From: Oscillospiraceae bacterium
Lineage (GTDB): Bacteria; Bacillota; Clostridia; Oscillospirales; Oscillospiraceae
Length of the DNA stretch: 64,000 nucleotides
Direction of reading: 5' to 3'
Assembly: GCA_017440925.1 (NCBI GenBank)
Contig: JAFSAP010000007.1
Location: 33,769-97,768 of the forward strand
Below, piece by piece: positions 58,273 to 64,000 of the stretch (the first letter of the stretch is position 1; each line of letters begins with the position of its first letter). Made by a program: the position numbers and the translations under genes. Below the pieces are notes generated by a model, which searched no databases, was not told where the DNA came from, and was given only the letters and a program-made list of their open reading frames with translations.

Positions 58273-60042
58273 TTATTCTTCGATCAGCGCAATGTGAACA
58301 GTATCCAGCTGGCTCTTGTCCACAGCAGTGGGCGCACCCATCATCAGATCCTGTGCATTCTTGTTCATGGGGAAGGTGATGACCTCGCGGATGCTTTCCT
58401 CGCCGGTCAGCAGCATGATCAGACGGTCAACACCGGGAGCTGCACCGGCATGGGGAGGTGCACCGTAGGTAAAGGCATTGTACATGGCAGGGAACTTGGC
58501 CTTGACATCCTCTTCGCCCAGGCCCACCATCTGGAAGGCCTTGACCATGATCTCGGGGTTGTGGTTACGGACAGCGCCGGAAGCGGATTCGTAGCCGTTG
58601 ACAACCAGGTCATACTGATCAGCATTGATGGCCAGCAGCTTGTCGATGTCGCCTTCGGCATCCAGCAGCGCCTGCATGCCGCCCTGGGGCATAGAGAAGG
58701 GGTTGTGGCAGAATTCCAGCTGGCCGGATTCCTCTCCCATCTCGTACATGGGGAAGTCCACGATCCAGCAGATGGCATACTGCTCTTCGTCGAAGTGGCC
58801 GGGGACACGCTTGCCCAGCAGGGTACGGATGACACCTGCGGTCTTTTGCGCAGCTGCCTTCTTGCCGGCTGCCATGCAGACGAAGCTGCCGGGCTTCAGA
58901 CCCAGCTTTTCGGTCAGCACAGGTGCGCATTCCTGCAGGAACTTGGAAACGCCGCCGGTGAGGTTGCCGTTCTCGTCAACTTTCACCCAGCAGGCCTTGT
59001 TGCCGGTCTGCACTTCCACATCGGCCAGCAGCTTGTCAATCCACTTGCGGGCCTGGGTAAAGTCATGAACCACAACAGCCTTGACGGTATTGCCCTCGAA
59101 AGGAGTAAAGCCACAGCCCTGAACCTCTGCGGTGATATCATCGATCTCCAGGTCGATACGCAGATCGGGCTTGTCGGAGCCATAGCGCTCCATAGCCTCG
59201 TTGAAGGGAATGTGACGGAAAGGAGCCTGGGAAATTCTCTTGTACTTGCCGAACTTCTCAAAGACGGGAACCAGAACATCTTCCAGAGTGGTCAGAACGT
59301 CATTCTGGGTAGCGAAGGCCATTTCCATATCCAGCTGATAGAACTCGCCGGGGGTACGGTCAGCACGGGCATCCTCGTCACGGAAGCAGGGTGCGATCTG
59401 GAAATACTTGTCAAAGCCGGAGGTCATCAGCAGCTGCTTGAACTGCTGGGGAGCCTGGGGCAGAGCGTAGAACTTGCCGGGATGGTTACGGGCAGGCACC
59501 AGATAGTCACGGGCGCCTTCGGGGGAGGAAGCGGTCAGGATGGGGGTGGTGATCTCCAGGAAACCCTTCTCGGTCATCAGGCGGCGCAGCTCGGCAACCA
59601 CCTGGCAGCGCAGCACGATGTTGCTCTTGACTGCAGGGTTACGCAGATCCAGGAAACGGTACTTCAGGCGGGTGTTCTCGTCAGCGTCCTTGGACTTGTT
59701 GATCTCAAAGGGCAGCTGATTATGAATGCACTTGCCCAGGATCTCGATTCGCTCGGGCACCACTTCGATCTCACCGGTGGGGATCTTGGTGTTCTTGCTC
59801 TCGCGCTCCCGGACGATGCCGGTAACGGACAGGGTGGATTCCTTGTTGATGGGCTTGACGATCTTCATCATCTCTTCGGTCTCAATGACCACCTGGGTGG
59901 TGCCGTAGTAGTCACGGAGCACGCAGAAGGCGAAGTTGGCGCCGACCTCGCGGACATTTTCCAGCCAGCCGACGATGGTGACCTTTTCGCCTGCATTGGC
60001 AAGGCGCAGCTCGCCGCAGTTATGTGTTCTGGATTGCATCAT
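58273..60042 (-). CDS. aspS: Aspartyl-tRNA synthetase
   Basis: 589 residues, the usual bacterial length, ATG 60042 with AGAGAGG upstream. Anticodon-binding OB-fold at the N-terminus ('EKVTIVGWLENVREVG'). Class II motifs: motif 2 'FRDEDARADRTPGEFYQLDMEM' (quoted in part: 'FRDEDARADRTPGEFYQLD') and motif 3 'GAAPGVDRLIMLLTGEESIREV'. The bacterial GAD insertion (~285-415) is present. It charges tRNA-Asp with aspartate. Single gene with its own promoter and terminator. Confidence 0.97.
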   Translation of the reverse strand: MMQSRTHNCGELRLANAGEKVTIVGWLENVREVGANFAFCVLRDYYGTTQVVIETEEMMKIVKPINKESTLSVTGIVRERESKNTKIPTGEIEVVPERIEILGKCIHNQLPFEINKSKDADENTRLKYRFLDLRNPAVKSNIVLRCQVVAELRRLMTEKGFLEITTPILTASSPEGARDYLVPARNHPGKFYALPQAPQQFKQLLMTSGFDKYFQIAPCFRDEDARADRTPGEFYQLDMEMAFATQNDVLTTLEDVLVPVFEKFGKYKRISQAPFRHIPFNEAMERYGSDKPDLRIDLEIDDITAEVQGCGFTPFEGNTVKAVVVHDFTQARKWIDKLLADVEVQTGNKACWVKVDENGNLTGGVSKFLQECAPVLTEKLGLKPGSFVCMAAGKKAAAQKTAGVIRTLLGKRVPGHFDEEQYAICWIVDFPMYEMGEESGQLEFCHNPFSMPQGGMQALLDAEGDIDKLLAINADQYDLVVNGYESASGAVRNHNPEIMVKAFQMVGLGEEDVKAKFPAMYNAFTYGAPPHAGAAPGVDRLIMLLTGEESIREVITFPMNKNAQDLMMGAPTAVDKSQLDTVHIALIEE

Positions 60043-60080
60043 AGATAAAATCCTCTCTTTAATTCATATTTAACCGAATT

Positions 60081-60109
60081 ATTGTCTCACAAACAAGGCA
60101 AAAAGTCAA
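60081..60109 (-). promoter_or_regulatory. Probable promoter of aspS
   Basis: Minus strand: -35 TTGACT (60104-60109), 17-base spacer, -10 GACAAT (60081-60086), ~40 bases before the ATG. It overlaps the end of the upstream terminator. Confidence 0.5.
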
Positions 60110-60137
60110 TGCCCCGGAGGATTTCTCCGGGGCATTG
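60107..60137 (-). terminator. Terminator of the YdcF-M42 operon
   Basis: 13-bp perfect stem CAATGCCCCGGAG/CTCCGGGGCATTG with a 5-base loop, followed on the minus strand by ACTTTTTGCC. Confidence 0.9.
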
Positions 60138-60156
60138 GGATTCAATTCTTTTGGGG

Positions 60157-61197
60157 TTATACACCCAGGTAGCCGGCCAGCACCAGGATGGAGTTGTAAA
60201 CGCCATCGATGTGGCTGCGCTCGTAACCATGGCTTGCGTAAACACCGGCACCGATGAGGCCGTGGCGCAGATCGTAGCCTGCACGGACAGCGGCGTCAAC
60301 GTCAGAAGTATAGCCGGGGTAGATATCCACTGCGTAGTCAGCGCCCATGGCCTTGGCCGCATTCACCAGCTTGGTGACCACATCATAGTGGTAGGGACCA
60401 GCGGAGTCCTTGGCAGCGATGGAAACCTGCTTCTCGGTGCACTGCAGGCCGTCGCCGACACAGCCCATATCCACGCAGATGAACTCGGTGACACCCTCGG
60501 GAACAGAGCAGCTGGAGCCGTGACCGACTTCCTCAAAGACGGTAACATGGATGTAGGTCTTGCGGGGCAGCTCGATCTTGTTATCGGCAATGTACTTGGC
60601 AAAGCCCAGCAGGATGCCCACAGACAGCTTGTCGTCCAGGAAACGGCTCTTCAGATAGCCGGAGGCAGTTCTGCGGGTACGGGGCTCAAAGCAGACGATA
60701 TCGCCGACCTCAATGCCCAGCTTGCGGGTATCGGCAGGGCAGGAAACATCCTCGTCCAGAACCACTTCCATGGTGTCCCAGGCACGCTTGGTGTCACCGT
60801 AGGACAGGTTGACATGGACAGATGCGTTGTTGATCTGCAGAGCACCCTCGTAGACCTTGCCGTCGCGGGTATAGACGCGGACATTCTCGGCTTCGCCGTT
60901 TTCGGGACGCATGCCGCCCAGAGCAGTCAGACGCAGGCGGCCGTTGCCCTTGATCTCATGCACCATGGCGCCCAGGGTATCGGTGTGAGCTGCCAGAACC
61001 AGGCCGTCATTGACGTCCTTGCCGCCCAGATCCACCAGGACACCGCCCTTGTTGGTGAGCTTTGCGCTGAAGCCCAGAGCTTCAAATGCGCCCTTTACCC
61101 ACTGGGCAGCCTTTGCGGTGTAGCCGGTGGGGGAATCAATGGCCAGCAGCTGAGTGGTCTGCTCCCATGCGAAATCTGCGTAATTCTTGTTAATCAT
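60157..61197 (-). CDS. M42 family metallopeptidase (glutamyl aminopeptidase-like)
   Basis: 346 residues, ATG 61197 with AGGAGG inside the end of the YdcF gene (8-base overlap). Metal and catalytic motifs: 'GLVLAAHTDTLGAMVHEI' (His-x-Asp), 'SRFLDDKLSVGILLGF' (bridging Asp), 'TVFEEVGHGSS' (catalytic and metal Glu), 'FICVDMGCVG' (Asp) and 'GVYASHGYERSHI' (last His). These dinuclear enzymes trim N-terminal residues from peptides as large self-compartmentalised complexes. Start and motifs are typical. Confidence 0.94.
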   Translation of the reverse strand: MINKNYADFAWEQTTQLLAIDSPTGYTAKAAQWVKGAFEALGFSAKLTNKGGVLVDLGGKDVNDGLVLAAHTDTLGAMVHEIKGNGRLRLTALGGMRPENGEAENVRVYTRDGKVYEGALQINNASVHVNLSYGDTKRAWDTMEVVLDEDVSCPADTRKLGIEVGDIVCFEPRTRRTASGYLKSRFLDDKLSVGILLGFAKYIADNKIELPRKTYIHVTVFEEVGHGSSCSVPEGVTEFICVDMGCVGDGLQCTEKQVSIAAKDSAGPYHYDVVTKLVNAAKAMGADYAVDIYPGYTSDVDAAVRAGYDLRHGLIGAGVYASHGYERSHIDGVYNSILVLAGYLGV

Positions 61198-61963
61198 AAT
61201 TGCCTCCTAATAATATATAGTGCCAAACACCGGCAACTTCCCGCATGAAGTGATTGATTGCCTGGGAAGTCCGGGAGGTTTTTGCCGGAATGCCCACGAA
61301 TTCCACATCGCAGGCTTTGGCAAACAAACTTGCCCGAAACAAATGATATTCACTGGAAAGAACGCCCAGCTTTGTGGGACGGCTTCCGGTTTTGGCCTCG
61401 ATCAGATCCAAGGAGAAGTTGAGGTTCTCCCAAGTGGAGGTAGCTTCTTCCTCCTGCCAGATGCGCTTGGGGTCAATACCCAGGCACACCAGCTCCCGGT
61501 ACATGCATTCAGCTTCCGTAATGGGCTCATCGGTGCCCTGTCCGCCGGAAACCACAGCGATCACATCGGGATGTGCTTCCATATATTCATAGGCGCCGCA
61601 GATCCGGTCCCACAAAGACACGGAGGGGCCATCGGCATTGACCTTGGCACCCAGCACCACCATATATTCCACCTGCTCTTTTGGGTCACCAAAGCTGGCA
61701 TGGATGATAATTGCCTCCGTAACGCCCACCACCAGAAGGCCAATGACCAGCAGGACAGTAGCGATCCGGGTGGTCACCTTTGCAAAGGCGGGAAACCGGA
61801 GGCCGATCATGGGCATCACGGTATAAAACAGGATCAGTGCGATCAGACACAGACACACCAGGGCAGAAAAGCTGTAGCCCGGTACGCAATATTTTAAAAA
61901 GAAAGCCAGCAGGGCCAGAATACCGCAGCCCAGCCATGGCAGAAGCATCAGCAGTTTGTTCAC
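61190..61963 (-). CDS. YdcF/SanA-like DUF218 membrane protein
   Basis: 257 residues from GTG 61963, chosen because GAGGAG lies 7 bases upstream; longer in-frame starts up to 62059 lack a ribosome site. Three membrane helices (~5-25, 31-50, 60-85) precede the DUF218 domain: 'VEYMVVLGAKVNADGPS', 'AVVSGGQGTDEPITEAECMYRELV', 'IWQEEEATSTWENLNFSLDLIE' and 'LSSEYHLFRASLFAKA'. The family is linked to envelope processes; its biochemical activity is not settled. The last codons contain the ribosome site of the M42 gene, so the two are coupled. Confidence 0.9.
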   Translation of the reverse strand: MNKLLMLLPWLGCGILALLAFFLKYCVPGYSFSALVCLCLIALILFYTVMPMIGLRFPAFAKVTTRIATVLLVIGLLVVGVTEAIIIHASFGDPKEQVEYMVVLGAKVNADGPSVSLWDRICGAYEYMEAHPDVIAVVSGGQGTDEPITEAECMYRELVCLGIDPKRIWQEEEATSTWENLNFSLDLIEAKTGSRPTKLGVLSSEYHLFRASLFAKACDVEFVGIPAKTSRTSQAINHFMREVAGVWHYILLGGNYD

Positions 61964-62030
61964 AGGAAATCTCCTCAGAAGCATACAGATCCGCAAAGGG
62001 TACAGATCCACCGGATTTATCGTTGTTTTT

Positions 62031-62059
62031 ATGATAGCACACCTCATTTCAGAAAACAA
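62031..62059 (-). promoter_or_regulatory. Promoter of the YdcF-M42 operon
   Basis: Minus strand: -35 TTGTTT (62054-62059), 17-base spacer, -10 TATCAT (62031-62036), ~60 bases before the GTG at 61963. Confidence 0.5.
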
Positions 62060-62217
62060 GTTTCCGGAAAAAACATCGCTTCGTTCAAATTTGCCAAATC
62101 TTTGCTGTTGAATTTGTATACATCTACAAAATTGCGTTTTGTCCGCTTTTCGTGGACATATGCCGTCGCTTTGGCGACAAAATGTGCCATTTTTGCGGTT
62201 TCACTTTGACGAAATTA

Positions 62218-62246
62218 TTGACAATTTGTGAATGCAATGTTAAAAT
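62218..62246 (+). promoter_or_regulatory. Sigma-A promoter of the DUF819 gene
   Basis: -35 TTGACA (62218-62223, perfect), 17-base spacer, -10 TAAAAT (62241-62246). Confidence 0.78.
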
Positions 62247-62391
62247 TTAGACGAGTTGGTGTGAAAGTACCGCTTATATTTAATAGAGCTGTTTTCCGGT
62301 GTCTCTGGGGGGAGGTCTTGCATTTCACTCGTATGCAGGTTATACACCAGAATATACAGCTTGCCATCATGTAAAAAGGAGAGCGAATATC

Positions 62392-63573
62392 ATGTTACAT
62401 TCCCTGTTCCCCAACATTTTCCCCATCGTTGATACCGCACCCCTGCTGGCATTGATCCTGATTACCATCAGCGTCGGTTTCATGCTGCAGAAGTTCAAGT
62501 TCTTCAAGAACGCCGGTATCGTCTTTACCGTTGTCCTGCTGGGCATCGTGATGACCAACATCGGCATCACTCCCACCTCTGCTGATGTCTACAGCCCCAT
62601 CTTTACCTACTGCACTCCCATCTGCATCTGCCTGATGCTGCTGAACGTTGACCTGCGTCAGGTCCTGAAGCTGTCCAAGGCTCCCCTGCTGGCCATCGCT
62701 TCCGCCTGCATCAGCGTCACCATCGTTTCCTTCACTCTGGGTCTGATCTTCTGCCCCCAGATCGACGAAGGCTGGAAGCTGTCCGGTATGTTCGTCGGCA
62801 CCTACACCGGCGGCAGCCCCAACCTGACCGCTATCGGTGTTGCTCTGGAAGCTTCCCCCGAAGCTCTGGCTGCTGCCAATGCTGCTGACTACGTCGGCTG
62901 CATGCCCGCTCTGGTCATCCTGTTCGCTCTGCCCGCTATCCTGAAGAAGAGCGCATGGTTCAACAAGGTTTGGCCCTACTCCCTGTCTGACGAAGAGCTG
63001 GCCGAAGGCGAAGACCGCAAGATCGCCGGCGAGCTGCGCTGGAGCATCGTTGAGATCGCCAAGCTGCTGGCCATCGCCCTGTCCGTCTTCTTTGTTGCAA
63101 AGACCATCGCAGGCTTCTTCCCCGCCAGCGTTTCCTCCGCTGTCCGCGTTCTGCTGATCACCACCATGGCTCTGATCATCGGCCAGATCCCCGCTGTCAG
63201 AAAGCTGCGCGGCGCTATGGACCTGGGTATGCTGATGTCCCTGATGTTCCTGACCGTTATCGGCTACCAGGTCAACATCGCTGACTTCTTCAACTCCGCT
63301 CTGATCATCGCTGTCTACGTCATCCTGGTTCTGATCTGCACCACCCTGCTGCACTTCGTCATCTGCCGCCTGCTGAAGGTTCCCTACCAGTACGTTCTGA
63401 CCTCCGTCATGGCTGGTATCTGGGACGGCCCCTCCGCTGCTATGCTGGCTATCTCCGCAGGCTGGAAGTCTATCGTTCCCGTTTCCATGATCATGGGCAC
63501 CCTGGGCGCTGCTGTCGGCAACTACCTGGGCATTATGTGCTCCCTGGCTATGCGTGCTATCATCGGCGGCTAA
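62392..63573 (+). CDS. DUF819 family integral membrane protein
   Basis: 393 residues, ATG 62392 with AAAGGAG 10 bases upstream. About ten to twelve membrane helices; signature phrases are 'KFFKNAGIVFTVVLLGIVMTNIGI' (quoted in part: 'VLLGIVMTNIGI'), 'FVGTYTGGSPNLTAIGVAL' in the first half and 'SVMAGIWDGPSAAMLAISAGWKSIVPVSMIMGTLGAAVGNY' (quoted in part: 'GTLGAAVGNYLGI') at the end. The paired Gly-rich loops in each half suggest inverted-repeat transporter topology, as in YjcL/DUF819 proteins. Substrate unknown. The codons are strongly biased towards C-ending ones, consistent with high expression. Confidence 0.92.
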   Translation: MLHSLFPNIFPIVDTAPLLALILITISVGFMLQKFKFFKNAGIVFTVVLLGIVMTNIGITPTSADVYSPIFTYCTPICICLMLLNVDLRQVLKLSKAPLLAIASACISVTIVSFTLGLIFCPQIDEGWKLSGMFVGTYTGGSPNLTAIGVALEASPEALAAANAADYVGCMPALVILFALPAILKKSAWFNKVWPYSLSDEELAEGEDRKIAGELRWSIVEIAKLLAIALSVFFVAKTIAGFFPASVSSAVRVLLITTMALIIGQIPAVRKLRGAMDLGMLMSLMFLTVIGYQVNIADFFNSALIIAVYVILVLICTTLLHFVICRLLKVPYQYVLTSVMAGIWDGPSAAMLAISAGWKSIVPVSMIMGTLGAAVGNYLGIMCSLAMRAIIGG

Positions 63574-63609
63574 TTCCTGCCTGATACATTTCGCATAATG
63601 TAAATTGAA

Positions 63610-63636
63610 AGTCCCCGGCCCAGCCGGGGACTTTTT
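63610..63636 (+). terminator. Terminator of the DUF819 gene
   Basis: 10-bp stem AGTCCCCGGC/GCCGGGGACT, CCA loop, then TTTTT. Confidence 0.93.
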
Positions 63637-63673
63637 CATGTGCCAAAATGTCAGTATCCACTATACAGCACAA

Positions 63674-63699
63674 CAAGCCGCCTCTGTTGAGGCGGCTTG
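63674..63699 (-). terminator. Terminator of thrS
   Basis: 11-bp perfect stem CAAGCCGCCTC/GAGGCGGCTTG with a TGTT loop; minus-strand tail TTGTGCTG has a weak U-run. Confidence 0.75.
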
Positions 63700-63715
63700 C
63701 ATGGTTTCATGGGTA

Positions 63716-64000
63716 TTAGACTTCCTTGCTCTTGGTGGCGATCTCCATGAGGCACTTGGCAATGAAGGCATCGGGAGTCATAGCGCCCAGATCCTCGCCC
63801 TTGCGGGTACGGACGGAAACGGTGCCGTTTTCCATATCCCGGTCGCCAATGACCAGCATGTAGGGAATCTTCTGCATCTGAGCTTCCCGGATCTTGTAGC
63901 CCAGCTTTTCGCTGCGGCAGTCAGTTTCGGTGTGGATGTTCAGTGCATTCAGCTTTTCTGCCAGCTCCCGTGCATAGTCATGGGCACGGTCAGTGATGGG
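63716..64000 (-). CDS. thrS: Threonyl-tRNA synthetase, C-terminal part (partial)
   Basis: The last 94 residues plus stop are in the window; the gene runs off the right edge in frame. The sequence 'PITDRAHDYARELAEKLN', 'SEKLGYKIREAQMQKIPYML' (quoted in part), 'VIGDRDMENGTVSVRTRKGED' and 'AMTPDAFIAKCLMEI' is the HGTP anticodon-binding domain of bacterial ThrRS, which recognises tRNA-Thr. The catalytic core lies beyond position 64000. Confidence 0.93.
   Translation of the reverse strand, partial: PITDRAHDYARELAEKLNALNIHTETDCRSEKLGYKIREAQMQKIPYMLVIGDRDMENGTVSVRTRKGEDLGAMTPDAFIAKCLMEIATKSKEV

Larger units (their letters stand above)
61964..62391. other. Divergent intergenic region (YdcF / DUF819)
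   Basis: 428 bases without a convincing gene. It holds one promoter in each direction (62031-62059 and 62218-62246), small hairpins (GTCGC-TTTG-GCGAC near 62165-62178) and ~140 bases of leader before the DUF819 ATG with no structure I recognise. An in-frame extension of the DUF819 frame (from 62299) has no ribosome site. Confidence 0.6.

Noticed and set aside
62395-63639. A 414-codon minus-strand frame over the DUF819 gene
   Set aside because: Asp/Gln/Gly-rich mirror of a strongly codon-biased membrane protein gene; not a real protein.

Overview
The window looks like a chromosomal segment of a gut-type Clostridia bacterium (Oscillospiraceae/Ruminococcaceae-like). This is inferred from gene content and style: a GC-rich Gram-positive coding style with strong AGGAGG-type ribosome binding sites, SipW-type (Ser/His) signal peptidases with many 'YAWF'-type signal peptides, a DUF1836 regulator, an LCP/CpsB/BY-kinase capsule module, and a SelD that itself contains selenocysteine. 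I cannot assign a species.

Positions 1-27.6 kb (all minus strand) hold about 17 genes that look like one surface-fibre or biofilm-matrix export locus. Nine are secreted proteins; eight of them begin with a SipW-type signal peptide or a related N-terminal segment, and most of these are large. They fall into at least two paralogous families and share a C-terminal W-L-D/E-G-x-(D/N) motif. Mixed among them are two ER-type signal peptidases with long cytoplasmic coiled-coil tails, a membrane-anchored McrB-like AAA+ ATPase, its coiled-coil partner, a catalytically eroded HD-GYP/EAL fusion, a C39-like/SleB-like wall hydrolase, a FIVAR-like membrane protein and a beta-helix protein. I regard this as the most likely undescribed system in the window.

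Positions 27.8-40.3 kb hold a small AlbA_2 protein (plus strand) and then a minus-strand operon. The operon is a 2825-residue secreted repeat protein, a 38-residue peptide with a YxxPEL motif, an HPr-kinase/PEPCK-like protein, a PqqD-like protein, an S24/S26-type peptidase and an ABC exporter. It resembles a RiPP cassette (precursor, RRE, kinase, peptidase, exporter) but has no visible ring-forming enzyme.

Positions 40.4-44.6 kb (minus) carry an LCP ligase, a wall-anchored protein with an NPGTG-like signal, a CpsB/PHP phosphatase and a fused Wzz/BY-kinase. Positions 44.8-48.0 kb (plus) carry a selenium operon: selD with an in-frame UGA, yedF, a DUF3343 protein and a class V cysteine desulfurase. 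Positions 48.1-53.9 kb (plus) carry a MacB-type ABC transporter flanked by two paralogous HlyD-like adaptors. After that come a MalY/PatB C-S lyase, DegV, DUF1836, an ECF sigma/anti-sigma pair, aspS, YdcF plus M42 peptidase, a DUF819 membrane protein and the 3' end of thrS.

Most transcription units end in clear hairpin terminators and several start with good sigma-A promoters (17-bp spacers); these are listed. All functional assignments are by eye from motifs and known families. No database search was run.
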